Notes: generated from the sequence alone by a model not told the origin. DNA of 64,000 nt from Rhizoclosmatium globosum (GCA_002104985.1 MCGO01000115.1:1-64000), one strand, 5' to 3'; counted from the stretch's first letter, positions 10,545-22,651 are shown. Made by a program: numbers and translations.

Positions 10545-11474
10545 ATGGCTGTTACCACAAAGCGTTCTTCAAAGCGAAGGAGCAAGTTGCTTTACCAGGA
10601 CGATTCATCAGATGCCTCGTTGGGCACTCTGATTCAAGCTGACGGCGATTCTGCTATGCCTACCCACATTATACAGAACATCTTTGCTTGGATTCACCCA
10701 CGCACTGTCCTAAAGTATTCTCGCCTATCGAGATCAATCTATTTCGCAATGAATGATCCTATCTTTGCGCTGCTGAACTTGGAGCGATTCGTCCCAATTA
10801 CAAACACGGACTCCTTACAATCACTGCCCGATGAGTTTGATTCGTTGTGGTTCCGATGGCCTCGCATTTATCAAAAAGTATATGCTGCTTGGAGGCTCTA
10901 TGATCGAACGAAACTGGATTGGCGTGGTGCAAACACTCTTCGACGAAAGATACCCAAGGCGATCGGGTTCCTTTCCAACCTGACTTACCTCAGCCTTGGC
11001 TCATGCAGGCTCATTGGTGAAATACCCTCTCAAATTGGCAGGATGATGTCTCTTGAGCATTTGCATTTGGCCTGGAACAACCTTTCAGGGCCTATTCCTC
11101 CTGAGATTGGCAACTTGGTTCATCTCAAATACTTGTCGCTATCAGACAACAACCTTGACTCAAACATACCCGAAGAAATTGGGAACCTCGTTTCACTTCA
11201 AGTGTTGGATCTTGGCAACAACCGATTGGACGGCCATATCCCATCAACAATCGGCGGCCTTACACAACTACAGAAGATGGCTCTCCAAAATAATCGACTC
11301 TCCGGCACCATTCCACTTGAAATTGTGCATCTTGTTTGTTTGCAGGAAATCAATCTGTACGAAAATAGCTTCGAACGATGGCTGATTCCCAATTCGGTCG
11401 CCAGTGATTCTCACCTCTTTCATATCTTGAAAGGCATAGGATTCTACCGAGAAGGAGAGAATCATTGGAGATGA
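10545..11474 (+). CDS. F-box protein with plant-type leucine-rich repeats
   Basis: Single exon, 309 residues from ATG 10545; an upstream in-frame ATG at 10488 overlaps the divergent nucleoporin start and is less likely. A basic Ser/Lys N-terminus (about 1-30) is followed by an F-box-like helix block (MPTHIIQNIFAWI onward, about 38-85). About five 24-residue LRRs of the plant subclass (LxGxIPxxIGxLxxL) run from residue 145 to the end. F-box proteins bind Skp1 and present substrates to SCF ubiquitin ligases, with LRRs as the usual substrate surface; that role is inferred from the domains. Plant-type LRR proteins are common in chytrid genomes. The last repeat is imperfect and leads into a short C-terminal tail. 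Confidence 0.75.
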   Translation: MAVTTKRSSKRRSKLLYQDDSSDASLGTLIQADGDSAMPTHIIQNIFAWIHPRTVLKYSRLSRSIYFAMNDPIFALLNLERFVPITNTDSLQSLPDEFDSLWFRWPRIYQKVYAAWRLYDRTKLDWRGANTLRRKIPKAIGFLSNLTYLSLGSCRLIGEIPSQIGRMMSLEHLHLAWNNLSGPIPPEIGNLVHLKYLSLSDNNLDSNIPEEIGNLVSLQVLDLGNNRLDGHIPSTIGGLTQLQKMALQNNRLSGTIPLEIVHLVCLQEINLYENSFERWLIPNSVASDSHLFHILKGIGFYREGENHWR

Positions 11475-11866
11475 TGTAAAAAACCATACCTTACCTTGTA
11501 ACATAGTAATAAAGCCATCAATTCTGTTCTAAAGTTGAACTTAACAAGATCTTGGTGTCGCCCGTGCAAAATCGCACCATTCGTTGTTAATGTTGTTGTC
11601 CCCAGGCTTACCGCACCTTTTCGCACAGATTTGAACTCAAGGATTGAACTTGAAAGTGGCGATACACATTAGCTAATTCGAAAAAGGCTTGGTATCATTT
11701 GTTTGTCCTCCAACATTTTCCTCAACTACAAGCTGTCAGCATCATCAGCACGTGGAAAAAAAAGATGCATTACCAGATACATAAATACCAACCCAGAATC
11801 CGCGCTCTCCAAATCCTATCAACAAAAAACAAAACCCTGAATTGGAAGCACACAAAGCTCAAAAAC
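11475..11866. other. Intergenic region between F-box/LRR and MFS genes
   Basis: 392 bp. AATAAAG at about 11508 could serve as the polyadenylation signal of the upstream gene. The rest holds A-rich sequence and the presumed promoter and leader of the transporter gene. No gene, repeat or RNA was recognised. Confidence 0.5.
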
Positions 11867-13487
11867 ATGGCTACCATTGCACCCGAAAAGAAATTCGACT
11901 ACGTTCACGACGACAATGAGCTCAGTGCTACTCGACTTGAAGGCTACGACGCGGATTTGGAATACACTGAGGAAGAGGAAAATCAAGTTCGACGCCGCAT
12001 TGATGTGAGTTGCCACAATACAACTTGGATCCAAACTTATCCTACTATAACAGATTCGCTTGATGTCTTGGGTCCTCCTGTCAACCTTTATTCTCAACTT
12101 GAATAGAGCATCTCTCTCTAACGCCATCAGTGATGGTCTCCCAAAGAATCTTGGATTCGGCCTCGATGTCGTCAACAACGGTGCATCTCTTTGGGCAGTT
12201 GTCTTTGCTGCGTCTGCTTTCTGTGGTTCCATCTTGGGAAAGAGATTTGGTCCGCACCGCTTTATTCCGGTTTCCATTCTCATTTTTGGTTTCATTCTGG
12301 GATCTCATGCGTTTATTACAAACTCTACTACTTTCTACATTATTCGCTTTGTGTTGGCGACTGTAATGGGTGGTGTTATTCCTGCGACTCTAGTTTACTT
12401 GGTGAGCGTGATTTGGTTTATAACTGTTCTGACACTGACACGAAAACATCAGGGCGGATTCTACAAAAAGAACGAACTTGCTACTAGACTCTCTTGGTTT
12501 TGGGGAGCTCAGAACTTGGCATCTGCTGTGTCAGGTCTCCTCGCTGCATTCATTCTTCAGTTGAAAGGCAAGGCCGGATTATACGGCTGGCAGTGGCTCT
12601 TCATCATCTACGGAATCACAACAGTTACTTCTGCCGTCTTCTTGTACTTGGCATTCCCCAAGTCTCCATACCACACTAAGGGAGGACTGAACGGAAACGG
12701 GTGGCTTGACGGCCGTCAGGCAAGAATTGCAATCACTCGTTTAGTTCGCGACGACGCCTTAAAGCTCCACTACAACACCCAAGTCACATTCCGAGATGTT
12801 TGGGCCACAATTACTGACGTCAAAGTCCTCTTCCACCTCGCCATCACATTCACAGCCTTGACTCCAGGTGTACCATTTGGTCTCTACCTTCCAACAACAA
12901 TTTCCTCCTTCGGTTTCAACGTATACGTGTCCAACGCGCTCACAGCTCCAAACTACATCCTTACCTTAATCTCCATGATCGTGATGTGTGCCCACTCAGA
13001 CAGAGTCAATGAACGCGGATTCCACGGCGCGCTTTCCCTCACCTGGTACTTCACTGGATTTGCGCTCCTCGCATTCCTCCCAGACGGAACCGACAAAGGA
13101 ATCAGATACTTTGCAACCCTCGTCATCTCCTCAGCCCCCTTCACCCACCCCCTCAACATCGCCTGGCTCACTGAAAACACGGCTCCAATCGGAAAACGTA
13201 CCGTCGCCTCTGGAGCCGTCATCTGCGCCGCTAATTTGTACGGAACTTACGCTGCCCAGATTTACCAGCCATGGGACGCTCCTGCTTACCGCGTTGGAAA
13301 CAGAATCATTCTTGGTTTTATTGCCACGGCTATTCTCCTGTTCCTGCTCCGCAAATACTTTTACATCCAGCTTAACAAGCAAAGAGCTGCGATTTGGAAC
13401 GCTAAGTCTGAGGATGAGAAGGCTGAGTACAATGCAACCACGAAACATGTCGGAAACGAGAGATTGGACTTTGTTTTCAAGAATTAG
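11867..13487 (+). CDS. MFS transporter, anion:cation symporter (allantoate/nicotinate permease-like) family
   Basis: Three exons: 11867-12004, 12054-12401 and 12453-13487, giving 506 residues. A hydrophilic N-terminal tail (about 45 residues, acidic) precedes about 12 membrane segments with a central cytoplasmic loop (KSPYHTKGGLNGNG region). The layout and the conserved second-half segment (NIAWLTENTAPIGKRTVASG) match fungal ACS transporters, relatives of Dal5 and Tna1 that import organic anions across the plasma membrane. The substrate cannot be read from sequence. The final 564 bp are duplicated at 16559-17122, so the gene is the source of that fragment. Confidence 0.85.
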
Positions 13488-14007
13488 TTCCTATGAAATA
13501 AATGTTTGTCGTCTACTTTACCATGAAAGAAAGGCGAGGCAAGTATTTGGAGATTTAATAATTGCGAAATCTTGAACATATTGGGTGGTTTCGACAATTT
13601 CAATTTGAACACAAAATAAGTGAACCAATGTTTTATTTCCCAATGCAAAACCGATGCATCTGGAGTAGAATATTCTTTGTATTTATAGTCCCATTTTAAG
13701 GAATGATGATTCAAAGTTCCTCGAAGCTGATAGATAAATTAAGAAGAAAGGAAGACTTTTTAATTTTTCCATTATTTCGTGCTTTTATTGAAATAACTCA
13801 AATATATCTAATGCCTAAGATCAAATAATCCTCAATAGTAAAAATCTTCCTCCATTTTGCTGACTATATTACGAGCCAAAGCATGTTGAAGCGCAAATAG
13901 TATACGACAACAAACAACAGCTACCGACACAGATTCTCGAATAACTTCCCGCTGCATCATCAAACCACGCAACTTCACATTATTGTTTCAAAATTGTTCG
14001 TTTCAAA
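13488..14007. other. Intergenic region between MFS and first crinkler-type gene
   Basis: 520 bp, AT-rich. AATAAATG just after the transporter stop is a likely polyadenylation signal; a similar signal follows the duplicated MFS end at 17152. No convincing ORF or RNA gene was found. Confidence 0.5.
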
Positions 14008-15691
14008 ATGATGCAAGATGTTTGGTACTTGTTGGTCAATGACAGAGGCGACCCCGCCTTCGAGGATATCGGCGCTTTTTTCGTCACCGTCAGCACTGAA
14101 GCGAAGGTAGCGCACCTCATGAAGAAAGTGTGGGAAGAGAATCAACGAATCATCGGAGGGGTGGCAGCACAGTTGAAGGTCTTCTCAAACAAGGATGACG
14201 TCGCCGAGCCTACGAAGGCACTTAAAGTTAGTGGGCTAGTTGGAGAACGGGGTGGGAGCGAGGATATGCCGCTGTTTGTCGTTGTACCAAAGGCGGAGAC
14301 TTCTCGTTAGTAGATCATTTGAAGCGCTCAATCAACAGTCTTTTTCTGACTTGAAACTGAAACAGAACCAATCGTTTTTACTGACCCAAAGCTTACATTT
14401 GAGGACCTCCTTCGTACTGTCCCAACAGCTTGCGGAAAACGTAACATAAGTACTGCGAATACGAAGGGAACTCTTCCTGTCTATCCCAGATCTTCTGAGA
14501 ATTTCAGTGTGTGGACAACATTCAATCAAGAAGTGTACGACTTCTCCCAATCAGAACTGACTCCTTATTTGAAATTGGAGTCTGAAATCACAATTAATCA
14601 AATGAAAGTATTTCAGCGCGCGGCAGATGCTGGCTGTGAATCTGATATTGAATCTTCGTTGGAATACACTACTTTTGGAATATTGGTCGAGCTCCTCCGC
14701 TTGATGGGCGTCGATTCCTCATTTTCAAGAGGGAAGGGCGACTCGTCTGTCATTCTTGAACCTGATTACATCTGGAAAGTGTTAGTGGAGAACAGAAAGC
14801 AAGCACACTTTCGCCTGCCTGTTGAAGTGAAACCCTTCTGGTCATTCCCAAGAAACGTGAATTTAGCAGTTAAAGGACTCCAAAGCCAAATCAGGAAGTA
14901 CCGAATCTGTTACAGTTCGAGGAGTGAATCAAATGTATGGTTATTCGTCGTTCAACTATTCTCGCTACGCTGCCTTAACCACGCAGCATGAGCTTCATTG
15001 CTTCAAACGGTCAGGAATACCATCCAGTGTCAAAATATCAAACCCTATTCCTCTAGCTGGAGTAACATACCTTGACCATCATGTATCATACATGACATGT
15101 TGGTTGTTCCTGTTGTGGAGCGCGCGAGAAAACGGAATATATGCCTCCCCTGCTGGCTCTCCGTCAACAACTATACTTCCCGATCACAAATCCCTCCCTC
15201 TACGACCAATCAATGCACCAATTCGTGGCCTGTACGAATTGCGCGCTATAAACGCCAATCAAATTCATTTTACTCAAACGCTGACAGTTGCGAAAGGTGC
15301 GGTTGGGACTGTCGTTGCAGGAGATTTGCACAACCACCCTGGTTTGAAATTCAAACTGTATGATGCATATCACGATTCTCGTTATGTTGAAATCAGCATG
15401 AAAGAAGTTGCCATGTACAAAACTTTGGAGAGTTTGCAAGGTATGGTCATTCCAAGGTTTTACGGGTACTTCAACTATCATGGGATAATTCTCATTGCCA
15501 TGGAAGATTGCGGTTCACCGCTTACAGTTGAAGAATATTCGTTATATGAAACAAGAGCAGGAAACTGTATTACGGCGTTGCAAAAGTTGGGTATTTATCA
15601 CCAAGATTTGGAAGCTCGAGATGGAAAGTACCCGAACATCTTGAAGTCTCAGTGTGGAACAAAGATTCGAATCGTAGACTTTCATTTGTAG
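14008..15691 (+). pseudogene. Crinkler (CRN)-type effector gene with kinase-like C-terminus, apparently frameshifted
   Basis: Exon 1 (14008-14305) encodes a crinkler-type header (WYLLVNDRGDPAFEDIG then an EAKVAHLMKKV-like helix). An intron 14306-14365 leads to a middle region with a possible PD-(D/E)XK-like stretch (LPVEVKPFWSF), ending in a frame that must shift by one base near 14890-14930 to reach the rest. The downstream frame (GVNQMYGYSSFNYSRY onward) continues into a protein-kinase-like fold with a YHQDLE catalytic-loop-like motif and a VDF near the end (about 15380-15691). Crinklers are secreted host-directed proteins of oomycetes and chytrids. I see no clear signal peptide. The frame break suggests decay, but a sequencing error is possible. 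Confidence 0.6.
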
Positions 15692-16041
15692 TTAGTTATA
15701 GTTTTAAGCGTCTTGGTAATAAAGAGAACCCACTTTGATGAACACAATCCTCGCCAACCCACGAACACGTCCAAAATATACCTCAATTCTTCAACTTATC
15801 ATCCGTATAAAACACGGCTATTTCAACCCCATAACCGTCCAGTAACACAATGTTCATTTGCAAATGGGTAGAAGATTCCCCCAACAAACACGATAAACAC
15901 AGACGAGGCAGAACAAAACGTCGCAGGTGAGCGAAAACCATCATTTCCAAGATTGGGAGTTTCATGCCCATACTAAAAAGAAACTGTGTGTCGTGGGTTA
16001 GGAAGTAATGAGACACAAACCTGTAGGTAGTAATGATTCAG
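15692..16041 (-). other. Region with a possible 3' remnant of an unidentified gene
   Basis: The minus strand holds an ORF (15783-16016) that ends with Val/Asp/Tyr-rich coding-like sequence and may be preceded by a short intron (acceptor TTTTTAG near 15974, donor at about 16020). Upstream coding would run straight into the antisense of the duplicated crinkler fragment that starts at 16042, so if this was a gene it was cut there. No family was recognised. It could also be chance ORF. Confidence 0.25.
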
Positions 16042-16558
16042 AGTTTCAATGTCAAGAGCCACCTCTAATTTCAGACGAAATTTATTCAGCGAATTGAACC
16101 TATTGTCAGAGGATATTGAAATTCCAGAATTGCCGCAATTCACATGGACACGCCATATTTGTGGCATACTTCAATGGAGGACTCAACACAGAACAAGAAC
16201 GCATATTTATCATTTATAAGCTCAAACTTCGGAAATTTGCATTGTCTGAGAGTTTATGATGGTAATCATGAAGATTCCAACCTTCGCACTTCATTGAAAG
16301 GGATCGCCCATAATGGTATGACCAAATTCCAATCTGATAGTAAAAGTATTAAGGTTGTTTTAGGCAATGTACATTGCTTAATATCGTCCACAGATGCGTC
16401 AGAACGCGCCGTGAACACTTGTCATCTCTTGTTTGTGTTGCGAAAACCAATTGATAGCGACATGAAAGTGACTGAAAACTGAATTGAAATTACTCGTAGC
16501 AGATGTAACATCAAGTTATCCTGTTCTTGCTCTTGTGTCGGACTTGAATGATTCTTGG
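16042..16558 (+). pseudogene. Duplicated fragment of the second crinkler-type gene
   Basis: Aligns with 17659-18185 of the downstream crinkler gene (shared VSMSRA, YDGNHEDSNLRTSL, LLFVLRKPIDSDMKVTE). It lacks the header. It keeps frame at NGMTKFQSD, where the downstream copy has lost one base, but gains one A at about 16480 that stops it at VTEN. It ends abruptly inside the LNDSW segment, where it joins MFS sequence. Confidence 0.75.
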
Positions 16559-17122
16559 TACGTGTCCAACGCGCTCACAGCTCCAAACTACATCCTCACC
16601 TTAATCTCCATGATCGTGATGTGTGCCAACTCAGACAGATTCAATGAACGCGAATTCCACGGCGCGCTTTCCCTCACCTGGTACTTCACTGGATTTGCGC
16701 TCCTCGCATTCCTCCCAGACGGAACCGACAAAGGAATCAGATACTTTGCAACCCTCGTCATCTCCTCAGCCCCCTTCACCCACCCCCTCAACATCGCCTG
16801 GCTCACTGAAAACACGGCTCCAATCGGAAAACGTACCGTCGCCTCTGGAGCCGTCATCTGTGCCGCTAATTTGTACGGAACTTACGCTGCCCAGATTTAC
16901 CAGCCATGGGACGCTCCCGCTTACCGCGTTGGAAACAGAATCATTCTTGGTTTTATTGCCACAGCTATCCTCCTGTTCCTGCTCCGCAAATACTTTTACA
17001 TCCAGCTTAACAAGCAAAGAGCTGCGATTTGGAACGCCAAGTCTGAAGATGAGAAGGCTGAGTACAATGCAACCACGAAACACGTCGGAAACGAGAGATT
17101 GGACTTTGTTTTCAAGAATTAG
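16559..17122 (+). pseudogene. Duplicated 3' end of the MFS transporter gene
   Basis: Collinear and ungapped over 564 bp with 12924-13487, with only scattered substitutions, and ends at the same stop codon. It encodes the last four or five membrane segments only. At the junction the crinkler fragment reads in frame into it, making a 212-codon open frame (16484-17122). With neither a transporter N-terminus nor a crinkler header it is unlikely to work as either. Confidence 0.85.
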
Positions 17123-17209
17123 TCCCAAGTTATTGTAGAAATCCATATATGAAATAAATTTTAGTGAATGTTTGTGAAGATTGGTAACTGGTTCGGCTTC
17201 TTTCACAAA

Positions 17210-18525
17210 ATGATCCGAATTTGGTACTTGCTGGTCAATGACAGAGGGGACCTCGCCTTCGAGGATATCGGCACTCAAGTCGTCACTGTGAGAACTGTTA
17301 GCAGTGAAGCAAAGATAGCGCACTTCACAAAGAAAGTGTGGGAAGAGAACCAAGGAATCATCGAAGGGGTAGCCGCACAGTTGAAAGCCTTCTCAATCAA
17401 AAACGACATCGCCGATCCTAAAAAAGTGCTTAAAGCTGGTGCACTGCTCGGAGATCAAGGCGGGAGCGAAGATACGCCGCTATTTGTCGTTGTACCAAAC
17501 TTGAAGATCATCTCACCTCGTAAGCAGAAACCTTTTCCTCGTTTCAAGTTTAAACTGAAATTATTTGTAGGCACTCCCTCTGAGGGAGCCATTGAGCGAA
17601 TTTTATCTGTCATATCAGAGAGTGTGAGAGAGTGCTTTGCTGAATCTAAAGTGTTGGAAGTTTCAATGTCAAGAGCCAGCTCTAATTTTAGGCGAAGCAT
17701 GTTCCGCACATTGAACCTGCTGTCAGAGGATGTTGAGATTCCAGAATTGCCGCAATTCACAGAGAATGGTCATGGTTGCACGCCATTTTTATGGGATGCT
17801 TCAAAGCATGGCTCAACAGAGAACAAGAACGCTTATTTATCATTTATAAGCTCAAACTTTGGAAATTTCCCTCGTCTGAGAGTTTATGATGGCAATCATG
17901 AAGATTCCAATCTTCGTACTTCATTGAATGGGATCGCCCTAAATGGTAGACCAAATTCCAATCTGAAGTAGAAGTATTAAGGTTGTTTTAGGCAATGTAG
18001 ATTGCTTAATATCGTCCACAGATGCGCCAGAACGCGCTGTGGACACTTCTCATCTCTTGTTTGTGTTGCGAAAACCAATTGACAGCGATATGAAAGTGAC
18101 TGAAACTGAATTGAAATTACTCGCAGCAGATGTAACATCAAGTTATCCTGTTCTTGCTGTTGTGTCGGACTTGAATGATTCTTGGAAAATCTTGTGGATT
18201 CAAAGCAAACATGATGGTCGCAAAGTTGTTTCGTATGTATCAATCTCATTCACCCCACATTTATTGACTGTGATATTATAGCTCATCGCAGTATCTGAGT
18301 CTGAACTTTGCCGTTGGGATAATCAATGGATACCTACAGGCAGTTCAGAATATGTTAAATCGCGGAGACTTGGAATTTGAAGAATCGGATTTTGTTGACC
18401 ACGACTATCCAAAAGATGGTGAGGTTGATGCAGATCAATTCAGTACAGGGGAATGTGGGCTTAATGGCAGTCAGTCGAAGTTCAAATTCATGTCGGTTAA
18501 GATGAAAGAGTATAGTAACCAATAA
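17210..18525 (+). pseudogene. Second crinkler (CRN)-type gene, one-base frameshift
   Basis: The likely start is ATG 17210 (MIRIWYLLVNDRGD); an in-frame ATG at 17168 lies upstream. The header closely resembles that of the first crinkler gene. A 51 bp intron (17521-17571) and a 49 bp intron (18233-18281) are predicted, with the last exon ending at TAA 18525. Near 17947 one base is missing relative to the fragment at 16042-16558, which forces a stop at 17969-17971; correcting for it opens the frame through LLFVLRKPIDSD to the end. The C-terminal region is unlike the kinase-like end of the first gene, so the two share a header but not an effector domain. Function is unknown beyond the crinkler similarity. 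Confidence 0.55.
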
Positions 18526-18857
18526 AGCGATCCCGGTCTTCAGACATCTCGGAATAAGTTCTTCTTGGTATGTATAGTGTTAATAATTTCGTTTGTTATT
18601 CGATCATGATGAACAACATAGTTTCACTGGAAATATACGAGAGTTCTTCCTGTAGTGTCAAACTTAATCTATTCCTCGTAAGATTGTGTATTCAACACAA
18701 GTGAATCGCGTAAGAAATGGGAGCGATATGTCACTCAATTGGTCCATCAAGTAGATAAACTAATCCCATCATTTCTCCACGACAACAAAGCTTCTTTCCG
18801 TGGTATTTAGCAATTTACAGATCCACAATTGGGAAAGAAATTCAGTGGAAATTGGGA
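18526..18857. other. Intergenic region upstream of the Rictor gene
   Basis: 332 bp, AT-rich, with AATAAAG at the crinkler stop as a possible polyadenylation signal and the presumed promoter of the next gene. No repeat, RNA or conserved ORF was recognised. Confidence 0.5.
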
Positions 18858-21800
18858 ATGACAACAGAGCATCTCCCCAACATTGCCGAGCAGCTAGTTG
18901 CTATGGAAGGCACCGCGACGCAAGTGCGACTGTCAGCCATGAACAATCTCTTGAAAGAGCTTCGGATATCGCCGACTTCAGCAACGAGTGTCCCGTCAAA
19001 CGCCGATGTCATACGAAGGTCCACTCCCCATCCAAACTTACCACCCACCACAGCCAACCCACTCATACAACTCCCAATAGCCTACGCATTTGCCTTACTG
19101 ACAACGGCAAAGAAATCCGAGCCAACGGGTTCCGTATTTTAAGACACATAGTGATCAGCCAGGGACTGAGCACAGTCCGCCTTTCGATGGCTCTTGGAAT
19201 CGATGTCTTTCTCGTGCGTGCGCTTACTCGGGATCATCGGTAACCCTCTCGAAGGCCTGAGACTATCTGTCCCCACTCAAACACAACACATCCAGATACG
19301 ACATTGAACGTGAACAAGCCATGAAAATGGTTCGCGCTTTTCTGGATATTGAAGGTGCTGTCCAAGATATGAGCTTTTCTCTCATTCGTCTGTTGGTGGC
19401 TCTGGCTGAGAACCCTGATGATAAACTGCGTGTCGTTGCGCTTGAGACCATTTGCGAAATTGCTATCTTGAATACGGAACTGCTCGCAAAATGTGGAGGC
19501 ATTCGTGTTATCTTTGGAGCGTTGGGCGAAACGTTCGCGAAGCCAGCTGTCAATCAGATCCTCGTATCAACCATCATGTTTTTGCTGGATTCTGAATCTT
19601 CGAGGATTTATATTAGACCTGATGTAGAGCTTGAGGTTTGCAGTGGGGAAATGGGTACGATTTGCTTATTCTCGTAACAGGCCATTATTTCATGTCTCTC
19701 TGACCCCCTGATGTCATATGATCGCATCAAAACATGTATTTATGTTTTATCTTTGATCATGAAGACCTGGACTGGTGTTTTCTTCTTGTGTATGAACAAG
19801 AAACGAAGTATGAAAGCTGTTATGGATTGTTTGAAGCTACCCAACGATGTCTCCCAAACTGCTATTCTGGAATTAATTTTTGGAGTCTTGGGAATGAAAG
19901 TCAAAGGCGGAAGCGGTTCAGGAAAAGGAGGAAGAGGTTTGTTTGCGATGTTTGACGGCTTCGTTCATGACTTTCAACTAGACCAAAATGCACTCACCAA
20001 CTATGTGGTTGAGTATGAAACGCTGCCTGATCGTGATGGAAACAGTTTATATCATTCTCAATGTATTTGGCTGATGGTCTTCCTTGATTCTGGATTGCTG
20101 GAGGTATTGACCCGTTTGACCCACCACGTTCGCCTCAAATTTTACGCAAACTAGACACTTTCACATACTGCTCACAGTGATAGCAAAGATATTGTGATGC
20201 TATCGACGATTCTTGCAAGCGAAATTCAAAAACTATCACGAAATCTCCCTGACACATACGCAACTCGTATTCAATCTATGTCGTCACTTTTCGAGATGGC
20301 TTCAGACTTCTCAAATGAATTTGACCGACATTGTGCAACCGCGGCCTTCTCACATATTGACGCATTCTATGAAACAGCGAATTCCATTCGCTTTGCGGAT
20401 GTCAAAGAAGTTGTTAGTGGAACAATCGATAACAACTCGTTCAGAAGTACTGTAGCTGATGCTGATAAAGTCTTCATGAGAGAATCAGCCAAATGGCCAT
20501 GGGACTTTGTGAACGATTTTCTATTGATTTTGTTGAATAATTCTGGTCGTGCAGAGGAAGTCTTGAGGTCCACGAAAGCATTGAAACGTCTACTGAGCTT
20601 TTTCAAGCCGTTTGGGTCTGGTTTTCTCGCCAATATGAAAGAGACTGATGTTAATATGCTCAAGACGATTGGCTGCAATCTGATGAAGGTGTTATTATCC
20701 TGTGCCGACGGTATGAAACTATTGACGGAAAGCAAGTTTATGCTGGAAATTTCAGAAGAATTCAACAGGGCTATCGATCCCGTAAGTTTCGAAACTGTGG
20801 AGTTTGGATGTTTAAAAAGGTACTAGGCAAACGAACCACTTCCCGCGGATGCTTTATTCTCAAAAAATCGAATGCAGAATTATGCAAGTGATATATATTT
20901 CCATCTGCTTGCAGAATTCTCAAATTCTCTGGCTGGGTTGAGCATCTTACACCGCTACAAGATCTTCAACATGTTTTACGTCATTGCTGAGCTTCAAACT
21001 CGTGAAGACCTGATAAAATCACTCATCAATAGCTTTGATTTCACGAATGACGGACACGAGCGTGTGATTTTGTCAAAGCTGATGACATCGTCCGAAAAGA
21101 CATTCCGATTATACGCTACTGACGTCGCTGGAAAATTACTCATTTCCACACATGATAGTGATACACGGTTGTGGTGCGTTGGCACGTTGGTAACCCAAAC
21201 CTATGATTCTTGTGAGTGTGCCTACCCATCATGTTTGAATACCAACTACCCTTAAAATACAGCGAAAGAAATTCGAGACAAGGCTAAAATTAGTTTGGAG
21301 TCTGCCTGTGAAATCCCTGGTGTTGTGGAAGCAATTTTATCTCAAAATCCTGCATACCACCTTGATGCTCTGACAAATCTAATCTATATGAGGTTCTTGC
21401 GATTTCCTGCTGGATTTTCCTACCTTCAAAGCCATGAATATATTGTTGGAGAACTTAACTTTTGGGTTCAAGTGAGTTTGAGGTTTTGGATTTTAATTAC
21501 TTAATGCAAACACAGTATGGAATGTTCAATTACGTCACACGTGTGGAACTATTGCTTGAAGAAAAGTACAAAAAGCAGCCTGGCGTATCAGAGACACCAC
21601 TGGCATTTCCAATTCACTTCTACGGCGAGCTTGCAAAGACACCTGCTGGGCGGGATTTACTCGAAGAGTCTGGTCACTTTGACATGTTCGTAAACGTCAT
21701 CCGCGAAAACAATTACTCGAATTATGATATGTTGATGTGTTTAAAGGCTTGTCTGTGGGCAGTTGTGAGTGTGATTCCGACATTGACGTACACCTGCTCA

Positions 21801-22494
21801 TTATTTAAATAGGGACACATTGGGTCTTCCAGTATTGGCATGGAGTTTTTGCGAAAGTCCAACATAGTTACTGATATTGTCAAACTGTCGTCAACTGCAG
21901 GAATTCTGTCTTTGAGAGGGTACATAAACCGTTGATCGTCCTTATAGAACTTCTAACTTTATTATATTAGTACCTGTGTTTATGTCTTGAGTTTCCTAGG
22001 TCATTCTCCTGCTGGAATGGAGGAGCTTGAGAAGAATGGCTGGAACGTTCTTCCAGGCCGAAAACAAACGCCCATCGCGTTTCCAGTTGACATTGAGAGC
22101 CTAATTAATGTAGAACCGTGGGAATTCAAGGGAGCATGGACCAGTGAAAAAGTGAATATGGCAAAATTCAACCAGCGACATCCAGTTGAACAGGAGATTC
22201 TAAAGAATGTTGGAACTTTGTCTAACCACGTCCTTGCGAAAGGATCCTTGAAAGCCATTGGCCGGTTTGTGTTTTTGTCCTGTTGTATGTGTTCAGTTCT
22301 TAAAGTGTTTGACTAGGGCACAAATGGAATACCCGGAATTCTTCCGACGTGTTTCACTGTATATTTCCATCATGTCTTTAATGTCTCAACGGCACTATCG
22401 ACTAACTGCCCGACGCTTTCTACAAGAAATGTTTGACCAAGTCGAGTTTGACGAGGAACAGTTTGACCAAGCGTTAATTGATAACGTCCTTTAG
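18858..22494 (+). CDS. TORC2 subunit Rictor/Ste16/Avo3 homologue
   Basis: Eleven exons (18858-19018, 19081-19239, 19296-19635, 19681-20103, 20155-20781, 20827-21211, 21263-21471, 21516-21764, 21813-21919, 21971-22264, 22317-22494) encode 1043 residues; every junction keeps frame. Family marks are RLSMALGIDVFLVRAL and WTGVFFLCMNKKRSMKAV in the N-terminal helical repeats, and the C-terminal signature KACLWAVGHIGSSSIGMEFL followed by SLRGTCVYVLSFLGHSPAG. Rictor is the defining scaffold of TOR complex 2, which phosphorylates AGC kinases and controls actin, lipids and cell growth. The protein is shorter than yeast Avo3 (about 1,430) and fission yeast Ste16 (about 1,300). Confidence 0.9.
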
Positions 22495-22651
22495 ACCATG
22501 TTGAATAAATTGTTATATCCATTCTTTGGGGTAATGATGTCATCCTTGGGGGCTCTTTGGGGCGAGAGATCCAAGTTCTGGTTTGGACTTGTTTCTTTTT
22601 GTCCCCAACACCCGTTTGCACCACCAAACCTGTTCACTGTACTTTCTGCGA

